Program-made: the position numbers and the translations under genes | NCBI GenBank assembly: GCA_947175605.1 | Contig: CAMWNH010000001.1 | Coordinates: 79,457 to 143,456, forward strand | DNA: 64,000 nt | Source: an uncultured Porphyromonadaceae bacterium | Lineage (GTDB): Bacteria; Bacteroidota; Bacteroidia; Bacteroidales; Muribaculaceae | Reading direction: 5' to 3' | Notes under the pieces: model-generated | Database searches by the model: none | What the model was told of the DNA's origin: nothing | The model's input: the letters and a program-made list of their open reading frames with translations, nothing else | Shown: positions 51,842 to 61,757 of the stretch, in pieces | Layout of the letters: each line of letters starts with the position of its first letter | Position numbering within the stretch: position 1 is the stretch's first letter

Positions 51842-52579
51842 ATGGGACAGAAAGTAAATCCTATCAGTAACCGCCTTGGCGTGATTCGCGGTTGGGACTC
51901 CAACTGGTCAGAAAAGGGCAAATATCCCGCCAACATTCTCGAGGACTACAAGCTTCGTGAATATCTGAACGTGCGCCTTGCCAAGTGCAGTGTGTCGCGT
52001 ATTGTCATCGAGCGTACTCTGAAGCTCATCACCATCACGGTGTGCACCTCTCGTCCGGGCCTGATCATCGGCAAGGGCGGCCAGGAGGTCGAGAAGCTGA
52101 AGGAAGAGCTGAAGAAGATCACGGACAAGGATGTCCAGATCAATATTTATGAGGTGAAGCGACCGGAGCTTGATGCTCAGATCGTGGCATCGAGCATTGC
52201 CCGTCAGATCGAGGGTAAGGTGGCCTATCGCCGTGCGGTGAAGATGGCTATCGCTTCGACGATGCGAGCAGGCGCCGAGGGTGTCAAGGTCCAGGTGTCG
52301 GGCCGTCTGAACGGAGCAGAAATCGCACGTTCGGAGATGTTCAAGGAGGGCCGTACGCCTCTTCACACGCTTCGCGCGGACATCGACTATGCACTTGTCG
52401 AGGCTCACACGAAGGTTGGTGTGATCGGTGTAAAGGTTTGGATCTGCCGTGGCGAGGTCTATGGCAAGCGCGATCTGGCACCTCAGTTCACGAACAATCA
52501 GAAGGAAGGCCGCAATGGTGGCGAGCGTCGCGAGCGCGGTGGTCGTCGAGGCGGATTCAGCCGCGGTGGCAAAAAGTAA
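51842..52579 (+). CDS. rpsC: Ribosomal protein S3
   Basis: 245 residues. [22 protein letters not shown]-type motif [59 protein letters not shown]. The last 25 residues are Gly/Arg-rich ([17 protein letters not shown]), a lineage-specific tail. Confidence 0.98.
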   Translation: MGQKVNPISNRLGVIRGWDSNWSEKGKYPANILEDYKLREYLNVRLAKCSVSRIVIERTLKLITITVCTSRPGLIIGKGGQEVEKLKEELKKITDKDVQINIYEVKRPELDAQIVASSIARQIEGKVAYRRAVKMAIASTMRAGAEGVKVQVSGRLNGAEIARSEMFKEGRTPLHTLRADIDYALVEAHTKVGVIGVKVWICRGEVYGKRDLAPQFTNNQKEGRNGGERRERGGRRGGFSRGGKK

Positions 52580-52607
52580 GTAGAACCTCAGAAGACATTC
52601 AGATACA

Positions 52608-53039
52608 ATGTTACAACCAAAGAAAACCAAATTCCGCCGCGCGCAGAAGGGCCGTATGAAGGGCAATGCGCAGCGAGGGAATTCGCTGGCGTTCGGTTCG
52701 TTCGGCATCAAGACTCTTGAGAGCAAATGGATTACGGGCCGCCAGATAGAGGCCGCGCGTATCGCGGTGACGCGCTACATGCAGCGTCAGGGTCAAATCT
52801 GGATCCGTATCTTCCCGGACAAGCCTATCACGAAGAAGCCTGCGGAAGTGCGAATGGGTAAAGGTAAAGGTAATCCCGAGGGCTTCGTGGCGCCTGTAAC
52901 TCCGGGCCGCATCATCATCGAGGTAGAGGGAGTGAGCTATGACATCGCCAAGGAGGCGCTCCGTCTGGCCGCTCAGAAGCTTCCCGTGGTGACCAAGTTT
53001 GTGGTACGCCGCGATTATGATCCCACCCAAAACGTGTAA
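52608..53039 (+). CDS. rplP: Ribosomal protein L16
   Basis: 143 residues. [58 protein letters not shown]. Near the A-site tRNA elbow. Confidence 0.98.
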   Translation: MLQPKKTKFRRAQKGRMKGNAQRGNSLAFGSFGIKTLESKWITGRQIEAARIAVTRYMQRQGQIWIRIFPDKPITKKPAEVRMGKGKGNPEGFVAPVTPGRIIIEVEGVSYDIAKEALRLAAQKLPVVTKFVVRRDYDPTQNV

Positions 53040-53045
53040 AGCGCT

Positions 53046-53243
53046 ATGAAGAAAGAAGAAATCAAGGAGATGACGACTGCAGATCTGCGGGAGCGTCTCG
53101 AGCAGATGGAGAAGGAGTACCGTCAGCTGACGATCAATCACGCTGTGACTCCTCTGGACAATCCTGCAAAGATTACGGCAGACCGCCGGATGATAGCCCG
53201 CGTAAAGACGGAGCTGCGTCAGCGGGAGCTTAACAATAAGTAA
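53046..53243 (+). CDS. rpmC: Ribosomal protein L29
   Basis: 65 residues. [20 protein letters not shown], helical hairpin, [20 protein letters not shown]. 6 bases after rplP. Confidence 0.96.
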   Translation: MKKEEIKEMTTADLRERLEQMEKEYRQLTINHAVTPLDNPAKITADRRMIARVKTELRQRELNNK

Positions 53244-53266
53244 ATCCCCCGAACGCTACAACACTA

Positions 53267-53527
53267 ATGGAAGAAAAAAGAAATCTGCGCAAAGAGCGCA
53301 TCGGCGTTGTATCCAGCAACAAGGGCGACAAGAGCATCACTGTCACGATCAAGTGGAAGGAGAAGCATCCGATCTACGGCAAGTTCGTGAACAAGAGCAA
53401 GAAGTATCATGCCCATGACGAGAAAAACGAATGCTCTGTGGGCGATACCGTGCGTCTGATGGAGACGCGTCCTCTGAGCAAGACCAAGCGCTGGAGATTA
53501 GTAGAAATCATAGAAAAAGTTAAGTAA
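53267..53527 (+). CDS. rpsQ: Ribosomal protein S17
   Basis: 86 residues. [62 protein letters not shown]-fold 16S rRNA binder. Confidence 0.97.
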   Translation: MEEKRNLRKERIGVVSSNKGDKSITVTIKWKEKHPIYGKFVNKSKKYHAHDEKNECSVGDTVRLMETRPLSKTKRWRLVEIIEKVK

Positions 53528-53529
53528 AG

Positions 53530-53895
53530 ATGATACAGACAGAATCCCGCCTTACCGTAGCTGACAACAGCGGCGCCAAGGAAGCGCTGTGCATCCACGT
53601 GCTTGGTGGCACGGGTCGCCGTTATGCATCCGTAGGCGACATCATCGTGGTGTCTGTGAAGAGTGTGATTCCCGGTTCGGACGTGAAGAAGGGTACTGTT
53701 TCGAAGGCAGTAGTCGTGCGTACGAATAAGGAAATCCGTCGTGCCGACGGCTCGTACATCCGCTTTGATGACAATGCGTGTGTGCTTCTGAACAACGCCG
53801 GCGAACTTCGCGGCACACGTATCTTCGGGCCTGTAGCACGTGAGCTGCGCGGCACGAACATGAAGATTGTTTCACTGGCACCGGAGGTGCTTTAA
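53530..53895 (+). CDS. rplN: Ribosomal protein L14
   Basis: 121 residues. [59 protein letters not shown]. Subunit-interface protein. Confidence 0.98.
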   Translation: MIQTESRLTVADNSGAKEALCIHVLGGTGRRYASVGDIIVVSVKSVIPGSDVKKGTVSKAVVVRTNKEIRRADGSYIRFDDNACVLLNNAGELRGTRIFGPVARELRGTNMKIVSLAPEVL

Positions 53896-53914
53896 CCCAC
53901 CTGACTGATAAGAA

Positions 53915-54232
53915 ATGAGCAAGATCAATATCAAGAAGGGGGATATGGTTCAGGTTCTCTCCGGCGAGGACCGTGGCAAGCAGGGCCGCGTCCTTGAGGT
54001 AGACCGCAAGAAGATGCGTGCTATCGTGGAGGGAGTGAACATCGTGACTAAGGCCACGAAGCCCACGGCACAGTATCCCCAGGGAGGCCTTGTGAAGAAG
54101 GAGGCTCCCATCCACATCTCGAACATCGCCCTTCTGGACCCCAAGAGCGGCAAGCCGACGCGTATCCGTATCGAGCGCAAGGATGGCAAGAAGGTGCGTG
54201 TGGCAGTAAAGTCGAACGAGGTAATCAAGTAA
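53915..54232 (+). CDS. rplX: Ribosomal protein L24
   Basis: 105 residues. [20 protein letters not shown] (KOW motif), [38 protein letters not shown]. Early assembly initiator of the 50S subunit. Confidence 0.97.
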   Translation: MSKINIKKGDMVQVLSGEDRGKQGRVLEVDRKKMRAIVEGVNIVTKATKPTAQYPQGGLVKKEAPIHISNIALLDPKSGKPTRIRIERKDGKKVRVAVKSNEVIK

Positions 54233-54236
54233 GAAC

Positions 54237-54785
54237 ATGAGCACGACACTCAGCAAAGACTATAAGGAGCGTATAGTTCCGGCCCTGGAGAAGGAATTCA
54301 ACTACTCTACGGTTATGCAGGTGCCCCGCCTGGAGAAGATTGTGATCAATCAGGGTCTCGGTGCTGCTACGCAGGACAAGAAACTGATTGAGACGGCGAT
54401 CAACGAGCTTACGGCCATCACGGGCCAGAAGGCCGTTGCCACTCTCTCGAAGAAGGATATTTCGAACTTCAAGGTTCGTAAGAAGATGCCCATCGGTGTG
54501 ATGGTGACACTTCGTCGCGACCGCATGTATGAATTTCTGGAGCGTCTGATCCGTGTGGCTCTTCCGCGTATCCGTGACTTCAAGGGTATCGAGGGCAAGC
54601 TCGACGGCCGCGGCAATTATACGCTGGGCATCACCGAGCAGATCATTTTCCCGGAAATCAACATCGATAACATCAACAAGCTTATGGGCATGAACATCAC
54701 ATTCGTGACGTCGGCCAAGACTGATAAGGAAGGCTATGAGCTTCTGAAGCAGTTCGGTCTGCCCTTCAAGAACGCTAAAAAATAA
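54237..54785 (+). CDS. rplE: Ribosomal protein L5
   Basis: 182 residues. [60 protein letters not shown]. Binds 5S rRNA and P-site tRNA. 4 bases after rplX. Confidence 0.98.
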   Translation: MSTTLSKDYKERIVPALEKEFNYSTVMQVPRLEKIVINQGLGAATQDKKLIETAINELTAITGQKAVATLSKKDISNFKVRKKMPIGVMVTLRRDRMYEFLERLIRVALPRIRDFKGIEGKLDGRGNYTLGITEQIIFPEINIDNINKLMGMNITFVTSAKTDKEGYELLKQFGLPFKNAKK

Positions 54786-54799
54786 TCCAAGCATCCCCT

Positions 54800-55111
54800 A
54801 TGGCTAAAGAATCAATGAAGGCTCGCGAGGTAAAGCGCGACCGTCTGGTGGCCAAGTATGCAGCGCGCCGCGCCGAGCTGAAGAAGATTGTGAATTCAGG
54901 TCGTGACGAGGAGAACCGTGCCGAGGCATACGAGGCAGCCCAGAAGCTGCAGAGCCTGCCCAAGAATTCGTCGTATATCCGGAAGCACAACCGTTGCTCG
55001 ATCACCGGTCGTCCGAAGGGCTATATGCGTCAGTTCGGTATTTCGCGTATTCAGTTCCGCGAGATGGCTTCTGCAGGTCTGATACCCGGAGTAAAGAAGG
55101 CCAGCTGGTAA
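54800..55111 (+). CDS. rpsN: Ribosomal protein S14, zinc-free long form
   Basis: 103 residues. [60 protein letters not shown]. The long form has one Cys here and lacks the two CxxC pairs of the short zinc form. Confidence 0.97.
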   Translation: MAKESMKAREVKRDRLVAKYAARRAELKKIVNSGRDEENRAEAYEAAQKLQSLPKNSSYIRKHNRCSITGRPKGYMRQFGISRIQFREMASAGLIPGVKKASW

Positions 55112-55285
55112 AAATTCCCCGCTCTCGCGCCAGCTGAGCCCGATCCACCCACGGCGGCGGCCGAAATCCCGGATACGGGACATTGGGCCGCAGCCCAAAG
55201 ATCGAGAGAGAGTTTATTAAATATTGTTGGGCTGCCGCCCCTGAGTGGCGGAAAGAGCTCAATCAATTTAAAGACCAACACAACA
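55112..55285 (+). promoter_or_regulatory. Structured gap before rpsH
   Basis: 174 bases without ORF. Visible hairpins: GGGCCGCAGCCC (about 55186-55197) and CCGCC/GGCGG (about 55236-55252), 34 bases before the S8 start. S8 represses spc-type operons by binding such a hairpin in other bacteria; that role here is inferred. Confidence 0.4.
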
Positions 55286-55684
55286 ATGACAGATCCTATA
55301 GCAGATTATCTGACCAGACTGAGGAATGCCATCAAGGCCGGCCACCGCGTGGTGGAGGTTCCGGCTTCGAACTTGAAGAAGGAGATCACGAAGATTCTCT
55401 TCGAGCAGGGCTATATCCTCAATTACAAATTCATCGAAGGCGAGACGCCTGCGGGCATGATCAAGATCGCGCTGAAGTATGATCCTGTAGATCGCGTGAA
55501 TGCGATCAAGGGGCTTAAGCGTGTATCGCGTCCGGGTCTCCGCCAGTACACGGGCTACAAGGACATGCCCCGTGTGCTCAACGGCCTCGGCGTAGCGATT
55601 CTTTCGACGTCGAAGGGCGTAATGACCAACAAGAAGGCTGCCGACCTTAAGATCGGCGGCGAGGTATTGTGCTACGTTTATTAA
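55286..55684 (+). CDS. rpsH: Ribosomal protein S8
   Basis: 132 residues. MTDPIADYLTRLRNAIKAGH, EVPASNLKKEITKILFEQGY, GLGVAILSTSKGVMTNKKAA. Central 16S rRNA binder and a known translational repressor. Confidence 0.98.
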   Translation: MTDPIADYLTRLRNAIKAGHRVVEVPASNLKKEITKILFEQGYILNYKFIEGETPAGMIKIALKYDPVDRVNAIKGLKRVSRPGLRQYTGYKDMPRVLNGLGVAILSTSKGVMTNKKAADLKIGGEVLCYVY

Positions 55685-55712
55685 TTATCAACCGTAAAAA
55701 AGGAAATAGATT

Positions 55713-56270
55713 ATGTCAAGAATAGGTAAAGCACCGATTGCTCTTCCGGCAGGCGTAACTGTGACGGTTGATAAGGACAATGTAGTGACCGTCAAGGGTA
55801 AGCTGGGCGAGCTTAAGCAGGCCGTGAACCCTGAAATCGAGGTAGCAGTAGAGGACGGGCACGTAGTGCTGAAGCGTCCGAGCGATGATCGCGAGCACCG
55901 CGCGCAGCACGGTCTGTACCGTGCGCTGATCCACAACATGGTTGTGGGTGTTTCGGAAGGCTACCGCAAGGAAATGGAACTCGTAGGCGTGGGTTACCGC
56001 GCAACGGCCACGGGCCAGGTGCTCGAGCTGTCGCTGGGTTTCTCCCATGCAATTTATATCAAGCTTCCGCCGGAGGTAAAGGTGGAGGCCAAGAGCGAGC
56101 GTAACAAGAATCCTCTGATCATCCTGACCTCTGATGACAAGCAGCTTCTGGGACAGGTGTGCGCAAAGATCCGTTCGCTCCGCAAGCCTGAGCCGTACAA
56201 GGGCAAGGGTATCAAGTTTGTCGGTGAGATTATCCGCCGCAAGTCGGGTAAGAAGGCCGGTGCCAAATAA
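55713..56270 (+). CDS. rplF: Ribosomal protein L6
   Basis: 185 residues. MSRIGKAPIALPAGVTVTVD, GLYRALIHNMVVGVSEGYRK, KPEPYKGKGIKFVGEIIRRK. Near the factor-binding site. Confidence 0.98.
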   Translation: MSRIGKAPIALPAGVTVTVDKDNVVTVKGKLGELKQAVNPEIEVAVEDGHVVLKRPSDDREHRAQHGLYRALIHNMVVGVSEGYRKEMELVGVGYRATATGQVLELSLGFSHAIYIKLPPEVKVEAKSERNKNPLIILTSDDKQLLGQVCAKIRSLRKPEPYKGKGIKFVGEIIRRKSGKKAGAK

Positions 56271-56288
56271 ATTTAAACGCATCATACT

Positions 56289-56630
56289 ATGTTCTCCAAG
56301 ATACAAAGAAGAAATAAAATCAAGATGCGCATCCGCGGCCGCATATCGGGCACAGCTGAGCGTCCGCGCATGACCGTCTTCCGCAGCAACAAGCAGATCT
56401 ACGTTCAGTTTATAGATGATCTGGCCGGTGTAACGCTTGTTTCGGCCTCGTCGAAGGGCCTTGAAGAGGGCACGAAGACAGAGATCGCCGCTCAGGTGGG
56501 CAAGGAAGCCGCAAAGAAGGCACTCGAGGCCGGAATCACAGAAGTAGTATTTGACCGTAACGGTTATCTTTTCCACGGTCGTGTAAAATCGCTGGCTGAC
56601 GCTGCACGCGAGGCCGGCCTTAAATTCTAA
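56289..56630 (+). CDS. rplR: Ribosomal protein L18
   Basis: 113 residues. [60 protein letters not shown]. 5S rRNA binder. Confidence 0.97.
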   Translation: MFSKIQRRNKIKMRIRGRISGTAERPRMTVFRSNKQIYVQFIDDLAGVTLVSASSKGLEEGTKTEIAAQVGKEAAKKALEAGITEVVFDRNGYLFHGRVKSLADAAREAGLKF

Positions 56631-56635
56631 GAAAA

Positions 56636-57154
56636 ATGGCAAAGAGAAATAACCGTGTAAAGTCGACGGGCGATCTGGAGCTTAAGGATCGTCTGGTTGC
56701 CATCAACCGTGTGACGAAGGTTACGAAGGGTGGCCGTACGTTTACGTTTGCCGCTATCGTAGTGGTGGGCAATGAGAACGGTATCGTGGGCTGGGGTCTC
56801 GGCAAGGCCAACGAAGTACAGGCTGCGATCGCCAAGGGCGTTGAGGCTGCGAAGAAGAATCTGATCAAGGTTCCTGTTCACAAGGGTACGATCCCTCACG
56901 AGCAGGTGGCCAAGTTCGGTGGTTCGCGCATCATCCTGAAGCCTGCGAGCCATGGTACGGGTGTAAAGGCCGGTGGTGCTATGCGTGCCGTCCTTGAGAG
57001 TGTGGGTATCACGGACGTTCTTGCGAAGAGCAAGGGTTCGTCGAATCCTCACAATCTTGTGAAGGCTACGATTGCCGCTCTTGATGAGATGCGTTCTCCG
57101 GCCCAGGTTGCTCAGAACCGCGGCATTTCGGTTGAGCAGGTATTCAAGGGCTAA
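56636..57154 (+). CDS. rpsE: Ribosomal protein S5
   Basis: 172 residues. [60 protein letters not shown]. Decoding fidelity; double-stranded-RNA-binding fold. Confidence 0.98.
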   Translation: MAKRNNRVKSTGDLELKDRLVAINRVTKVTKGGRTFTFAAIVVVGNENGIVGWGLGKANEVQAAIAKGVEAAKKNLIKVPVHKGTIPHEQVAKFGGSRIILKPASHGTGVKAGGAMRAVLESVGITDVLAKSKGSSNPHNLVKATIAALDEMRSPAQVAQNRGISVEQVFKG

Positions 57155-57181
57155 TGCTAACGATCAAAAACAGAGACATCA

Positions 57182-57361
57182 ATGGCAAAGATAAAGATCA
57201 CACAGACAAAGAGCCGCATCAACTGCCCTGCAGTTCAGAAGCGTACTCTTGACGCTCTGGGCCTCAAGAAGATGAACCACTCGGTGGTCAAGGAGGCTAC
57301 GCCGTCGATTCTGGGTATGGTGCAGACAGTGCACCACCTTGTGACGGTAACGGAGGCGTGA
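57182..57361 (+). CDS. rpmD: Ribosomal protein L30
   Basis: 59 residues. It reads MAKIKITQTKSRINCPAVQ, then LGLKKMNHSVVKEATPS and ILGMVQTVHHLVTVTEA. This is the usual L30 pattern (QKRTLDALGLKK, MNHSVV, GMVQTVHHLV) and the usual place between rpsE and rplO. Confidence 0.96.
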   Translation: MAKIKITQTKSRINCPAVQKRTLDALGLKKMNHSVVKEATPSILGMVQTVHHLVTVTEA

Positions 57362-57403
57362 GAATAAACAATCAGATAACACAACAACAAGATAAAAACA
57401 GTC

Positions 57404-57850
57404 ATGGACTTAAGTAATCTTCAGCCCGCCCCGGGCTCGGTAAAGAGCAAGACTCGCGTGGGCCGCGGTGCCGGCAGCGGCAAGGGCGGTACGTCGACGC
57501 GCGGTCACAAGGGTGCCAAGTCGCGTTCGGGCTACAGCCGCAAGATCGGTTTTGAGGGCGGTCAGATGCCGCTTCAGCGCCGTCTTCCGAAGTTCGGTTT
57601 CAAGAATATCAACCGCGTAGAGTATAAAGCGATCAATCTCGACCTTATCGAGGCAGTGGCTACGGCCCGTAATCTCGAGAAGGTGGGCCTTGAGGAGCTT
57701 CGCGCTGCAGGGTATCTGCGTCGCAATCAGCTTGCCAAGGTGCTGGGCAATGGCGCTGTAACGCGCGCCCTGACGGTAGAAGCCAATGCATTCTCGGCCG
57801 CAGCTAAGGCTGCCATCGAGGCTGCCGGCGGTCAGGCAAACACCCTCTGA
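57404..57850 (+). CDS. rplO: Ribosomal protein L15
   Basis: 148 residues. LQPAPGSVKSKTRVGRGAGS, GKGGTSTRGHKGAKSRSGYS, FEGGQMPLQRRLPKFGFKNI. Late assembly protein of the 50S subunit. Confidence 0.97.
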   Translation: MDLSNLQPAPGSVKSKTRVGRGAGSGKGGTSTRGHKGAKSRSGYSRKIGFEGGQMPLQRRLPKFGFKNINRVEYKAINLDLIEAVATARNLEKVGLEELRAAGYLRRNQLAKVLGNGAVTRALTVEANAFSAAAKAAIEAAGGQANTL

Positions 57851-57854
57851 ACCC

Positions 57855-59204
57855 ATGAGATTCACTGACACTATCAAGAATATCTGGTCGATCAAGGAGC
57901 TCCGCGACCGTATCGGCATCACGCTTCTGCTGGTGCTGATCTACCGTCTGGGTTGCTACGTTGTACTTCCGGGCATTTCTCCGGCGGCGATCGATGCTCT
58001 TGCTTCGTTCACGAACAAGAGTGGTCTGATGCAGCTTCTGGATATGTTCTCGGGCGGCGCGTTCTCTCAGGCATCGGTCTTCGCTCTGGGTATCATGCCT
58101 TACATCACGGCATCGATCGTGATCCAGCTTTGCGGCATGATCCTTCCGTCGTTCCAGAAGATGCAGCGCGAGGGCGAGAGCGGCCGTCAGAAGCTGAATC
58201 AGTATACTCGTTATCTAACGGTTGTGATTCTGTTCCTGCAGGCTCCGTCCTATCTCATCAACCTTCAGATTCAGGCTTCGTCGGCATCGGGCGGTCTGGG
58301 ACTCCACATGGGTTTCTGGACGACGGTGTATCTGACGATCATCCTGACGGCGGGCTCGATGTTCATCATGTGGCTTGGCGAGCGTATTACTGACCGTGGT
58401 ATCGGCAACGGTATTTCGTTCATCATCCTCGTGGGTATCATCGCTCGCCTCCCGGGAGCTCTGTCGTATGAGTTCATCAGCCGTCTGCCTGGTGCTTCGG
58501 GCTCTCAGGGCGGTCTTGTGATGTTCATCATCGAGATTGTGCTTCTGTTCGCTGTGACGGTTGGTGCGGTGCTGCTGGTGCAGGGTACGCGCAAGGTGCC
58601 TGTGCAGTATGCGAAGCGCATCGTGGGCAACCGCCAGTATGGTGGCGCCCGCCAGTATATTCCCTTGAAGGTTAATGCCGCAGGTGTGATGCCTATCATT
58701 TTTGCACAGGCTATCATGTTCATCCCGATGGCGTTCAGCGGTTTCCGCGGTGGCGAGACGGGTTTCCTGCATGCGTTCACGGATATCAACGGGTTCTGGT
58801 ACAATGCGGTCTTCTTTGTTCTGATTGTGGCGTTCACGTATTTTTATACGGCTATTACGGTGCGTCCCACCGAGATGGCTGAGAATATGAAGCGCAACAA
58901 TGGGTTCATCCCCGGTGTTAAGCCCGGCAAGAAGACGGCTGAGTATCTTGATGCTATCATGAGCCGTATCACTCTTCCGGGTTCGATATTCCTGGGTATC
59001 GTGGCAATATTACCGGCTTTCGCACGTTTCTTTGGTATAAGCCAGAATTTCGCTCAGTTCTTCGGCGGCACGTCGCTGCTGATTATGGTGGGCGTTGTTC
59101 TTGACACTCTTCAGCAGGTTGAGTCGCATCTGATGATGCACCACTATGACGGCCTGATGAAGGAGGGCAAGATCAAGGGACGTACGACCGGTTCGGCTTA
59201 TTGA
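57855..59204 (+). CDS. secY: Preprotein translocase SecY
   Basis: 449 residues from ATG 57855, 4 bases after the rplO stop; an upstream in-frame Met lies within rplO and is rejected. Ten membrane helices: start MRFTDTIKNIWSIKELRDRI, plug region FSGGAFSQASVFALGIMPYI, QKMQREGESGRQKLNQYTRY, WLGERITDRGIGNGISFII, and the cytoplasmic loop PTEMAENMKRNNGFIPGVKP. The Sec channel for export of the many signal-peptide proteins in this window. Confidence 0.97.
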   Translation: MRFTDTIKNIWSIKELRDRIGITLLLVLIYRLGCYVVLPGISPAAIDALASFTNKSGLMQLLDMFSGGAFSQASVFALGIMPYITASIVIQLCGMILPSFQKMQREGESGRQKLNQYTRYLTVVILFLQAPSYLINLQIQASSASGGLGLHMGFWTTVYLTIILTAGSMFIMWLGERITDRGIGNGISFIILVGIIARLPGALSYEFISRLPGASGSQGGLVMFIIEIVLLFAVTVGAVLLVQGTRKVPVQYAKRIVGNRQYGGARQYIPLKVNAAGVMPIIFAQAIMFIPMAFSGFRGGETGFLHAFTDINGFWYNAVFFVLIVAFTYFYTAITVRPTEMAENMKRNNGFIPGVKPGKKTAEYLDAIMSRITLPGSIFLGIVAILPAFARFFGISQNFAQFFGGTSLLIMVGVVLDTLQQVESHLMMHHYDGLMKEGKIKGRTTGSAY

Positions 59205-59218
59205 AAATAGACGGACAG

Positions 59219-59251
59219 GGCGGTGAGATGTCGGAATGATGTCTCACCGCC
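59219..59251 (+). promoter_or_regulatory. Hairpin between secY and map
   Basis: GGCGGTGAGA/TCTCACCGCC (59219-59228, 59242-59251), ten perfect pairs, 13-base loop. No T run follows, so it is more likely a processing or stability element than a terminator. Confidence 0.5.
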
Positions 59252-59338
59252 ATACCGCGCCCGGCGTGGCGGCTCCGAGGGGGCTACATGCGGGGACGCG
59301 GATTTGAAATAAAAATTACCTCAACAGCGAAAATCGAG

Positions 59339-60121
59339 ATGATATATCTTAAGACACCGGAAGAAATCGAGCGAATGCGGGCTGCGACAACGCTTGTCTC
59401 GCAGGTGCTTGGCGAAGTGGCCAAGTGGGTTCGACCGGGGGAGCGTACTCGCAGGATTGACCAGATTGCCCGGGAGTTTATCCTGGACAACGGGGGCAAG
59501 CCTGCCTGTCTGGGCTACCACGGTTTTCCGGGAACTCTGTGTGTGGAGGTCAACGAGACGGTGGTGCATGGCTTCCCGTCGGATTATGAGCTCCGCGACG
59601 GTGATATTGTCGGGTTCGATACGGTTGTGGAAAAGGACGGTTTCATGGGCGACAGCTGCTACACTTTTGCTGTGGGAGAGATTTCGCCTGAGAAGATGGC
59701 TCTGTGCCGCACGACAAAGGAGGCTCTCTACGAGGGTATCAAGGCTTGTCGTGTTGGCGGGCGGATCGGTGATATCGCGAATGCTGTGCAGACTTACTGC
59801 GAGCGTCGGAATTATTCGCTGGTGCGCGAGATGACGGGCCATGGTATCGGCCGGAGCATGCACGAGGAGCCTGAGGTGCCGAACTATGGTCGGCGGGGCA
59901 TCGGGCCTGTGATCCGCAACGGTATGTGTATCTGCATCGAGCCGATGGTGAATATGGGTTCGCGCAATGTCGTGATAGCCCGGAACGGATGGGAGTGTCA
60001 GACTCGCGACCGTAAGCCGTCGGCACACTATGAGCACACGATTGCCATTCAGGATGATCGTGTGGAGATTCTGACGACGTTCGATTATATCGAGGCGTCG
60101 CTTGGCGAGAGATTTATCTGA
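59339..60121 (+). CDS. map: Methionine aminopeptidase, type I
   Basis: 260 residues from ATG 59339 (MIYLKTPEEIERMRAATTLV); the longer frame upstream adds an unlikely basic leader. Removes the initiator Met from nascent chains. Metal ligands: Asp in GDIVGFDTVVEKDGFMGDSC (two), His in MTGHGIGRSMHEEPEVPN, Glu in CICIEPMVNMG and Glu in ALPHYEHTIAIQ-type HYEHTIAIQDD. Housekeeping copy by its place after secY. Confidence 0.96.
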   Translation: MIYLKTPEEIERMRAATTLVSQVLGEVAKWVRPGERTRRIDQIAREFILDNGGKPACLGYHGFPGTLCVEVNETVVHGFPSDYELRDGDIVGFDTVVEKDGFMGDSCYTFAVGEISPEKMALCRTTKEALYEGIKACRVGGRIGDIANAVQTYCERRNYSLVREMTGHGIGRSMHEEPEVPNYGRRGIGPVIRNGMCICIEPMVNMGSRNVVIARNGWECQTRDRKPSAHYEHTIAIQDDRVEILTTFDYIEASLGERFI

Positions 60122-60145
60122 AAAAAACGAGATTGAAATTACTAT

Positions 60146-60364
60146 ATGGCAAAGCAGTCAGCAATCGAACAGGACGGCACGATAGTGGAGGCTCTGAGCA
60201 ACGCGATGTTCCGCGTGGAGCTTGAGAACGGGCATGAGATCACGGCTCATATTTCGGGGAAGATGCGTATGCATTACATAAAGATTCTTCCCGGAGACAA
60301 GGTGCGCGTGGAGATGAGTCCGTATGACTTGTCGAAGGGCCGGATCGCGTTCCGCTACAAGTAG
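60146..60364 (+). CDS. infA: Translation initiation factor IF-1
   Basis: 72 residues, standard. [58 protein letters not shown]-fold protein that blocks the A site during initiation. Confidence 0.98.
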   Translation: MAKQSAIEQDGTIVEALSNAMFRVELENGHEITAHISGKMRMHYIKILPGDKVRVEMSPYDLSKGRIAFRYK

Positions 60365-60474
60365 GGCCAGGAGTAAGCGCGTGAGGTATCCGCGGCTTCG
60401 TGGGCCACAGGGCCATTCGATGCTGCGGTCATGAATAGAAAGATTTCCAAACATCAAAATACGCTAAAAGAAAA

Positions 60475-60591
60475 ATGAAAGTACGAGCATCCGTTAAGAA
60501 ACGCACTCCGGACAGCAAGATCGTGCGCCGCAAGGGCCGTCTGTATGTCATCAACAAGAAAAACCCCAAGTACAAACAGCGTCAAGGATAA
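60475..60591 (+). CDS. rpmJ: Ribosomal protein L36, Cys-free form
   Basis: 38 residues: [20 protein letters not shown], then [18 protein letters not shown]. The zinc-binding CxxC and CxxxxH of the classical form are replaced, as in zinc-independent L36 proteins. Place between infA and rpsM is canonical. Confidence 0.97.
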   Translation: MKVRASVKKRTPDSKIVRRKGRLYVINKKNPKYKQRQG

Positions 60592-60630
60592 TTTTTGTTA
60601 TTTTTGCAGAAAAAATAGACAACAAGATTT

Positions 60631-61011
60631 ATGGCAGTTAGAATCGTGGGAGTTGACCTCCCCCAGAACAAGCAGGGTCAGATTTCCCTGACCTACATTT
60701 ACGGCATCGGCCGTTCGGCTGCGCTCACTATCCTTCAGAAGGCAGGTATCGACCCTGCGAAGAAGGTTCAGGACTGGAGCGATGACGAGGCGGCTAAGGT
60801 GCGTGAAGTCATCGGCACGGACTACAAGGTGGAGGGTGACCTCCGCAGCGAGATCCAGCTGAACATCAAGCGCCTGATGGATATCGGTTGCTACCGTGGT
60901 ATCCGTCACCGCAACGGGCTTCCCGTCCGCGGTCAGAGCACAAAGAACAATGCGCGTACGCGCAAGGGCCGCAAGAAGACTGTGGCTAACAAGAAGAAAG
61001 CAACGAAATAA
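60631..61011 (+). CDS. rpsM: Ribosomal protein S13
   Basis: 126 residues. [59 protein letters not shown]. 30S head, contacts P-site tRNA. Confidence 0.98.
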   Translation: MAVRIVGVDLPQNKQGQISLTYIYGIGRSAALTILQKAGIDPAKKVQDWSDDEAAKVREVIGTDYKVEGDLRSEIQLNIKRLMDIGCYRGIRHRNGLPVRGQSTKNNARTRKGRKKTVANKKKATK

Positions 61012-61020
61012 GTATAATCT

Positions 61021-61410
61021 ATGGCAAAAAAGACAGTCGCAGCAAAGAAGAGAAACGTCAAGGTTGGCGCAGAAGGCCAGCTTCACGTTCATTCGTCTTT
61101 CAACAACATTATTGTGTGCCTGGCCAACAGCGAGGGTCAGGTTATCTCGTGGTCTTCGGCCGGCAAGATGGGTTTCCGCGGTTCGAAAAAGAATACGCCT
61201 TATGCCGCACAGATGGCAGCTCAGGATTGCGCGAAGGTTGCCTATGATCTGGGTCTCCGCAAGGTGAAGGCTTATGTTAAGGGTCCGGGCAACGGCCGCG
61301 AGGCAGCTATCCGCTATACACATGCAGCGGGTATCGAAGTTACGGAAATCGTGGATGTGACGCCGCTTCCTCACAACGGATGCCGTCCTCCGAAGAGAAG
61401 AAGAGTGTAA
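61021..61410 (+). CDS. rpsK: Ribosomal protein S11
   Basis: 129 residues. [57 protein letters not shown]. Platform of the 30S subunit. Confidence 0.98.
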   Translation: MAKKTVAAKKRNVKVGAEGQLHVHSSFNNIIVCLANSEGQVISWSSAGKMGFRGSKKNTPYAAQMAAQDCAKVAYDLGLRKVKAYVKGPGNGREAAIRYTHAAGIEVTEIVDVTPLPHNGCRPPKRRRV

Positions 61411-61757
61411 AGCTCGTAGCGTAAATTCCGCTTATTCTTTTAGTACGTATCACAGACAAGAATTCTGAATAGCTGCGGACGCCTTGGGCAAAAGGAAAGC
61501 ATCAGCCTCCAGGGACGCCGTTCGACCCCGCGCCAAGGGTCGATGAAACACGGGCGCCGCGCCTCCCCTTGACAAGGAAGCGGCGAACGGTTTCCGGCAC
61601 CGGGGCCTCCGGATGAAGCCCTCCGCGAGAGCGATAGAAGCGCGACAAGACTCGCGGGGGAAACCGCCGGAGCCATCCACCGGGCACCGCGGAAGCAATC
61701 GGCCATGAGCTGATGGCACCCGGGCAGAAGCAGATAAAACAACAAAAGACAACAACA
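61411..61757 (+). promoter_or_regulatory. Structured leader before rpsD
   Basis: A 347-base gap, the longest in the superoperon, GC-rich and without a credible ORF. Nested helices: CTCCGG/CCGGAG (61607-61612, 61667-61672) around CCGCGAG/CTCGCGG (61623-61629, 61651-61657), and a CCTTGG/CCAAGG pair near 61470 and 61550. S4 is a classical repressor of its own operon, so this is a good candidate autoregulatory leader for rpsD-rpoA-rplQ. Confidence 0.55.

Noticed and set aside
60599..60606. TATTTTTG between rpmJ and rpsM as an internal promoter
   Set aside because: No -33 element at 19-21 bases, and the T-rich context makes a chance match likely.
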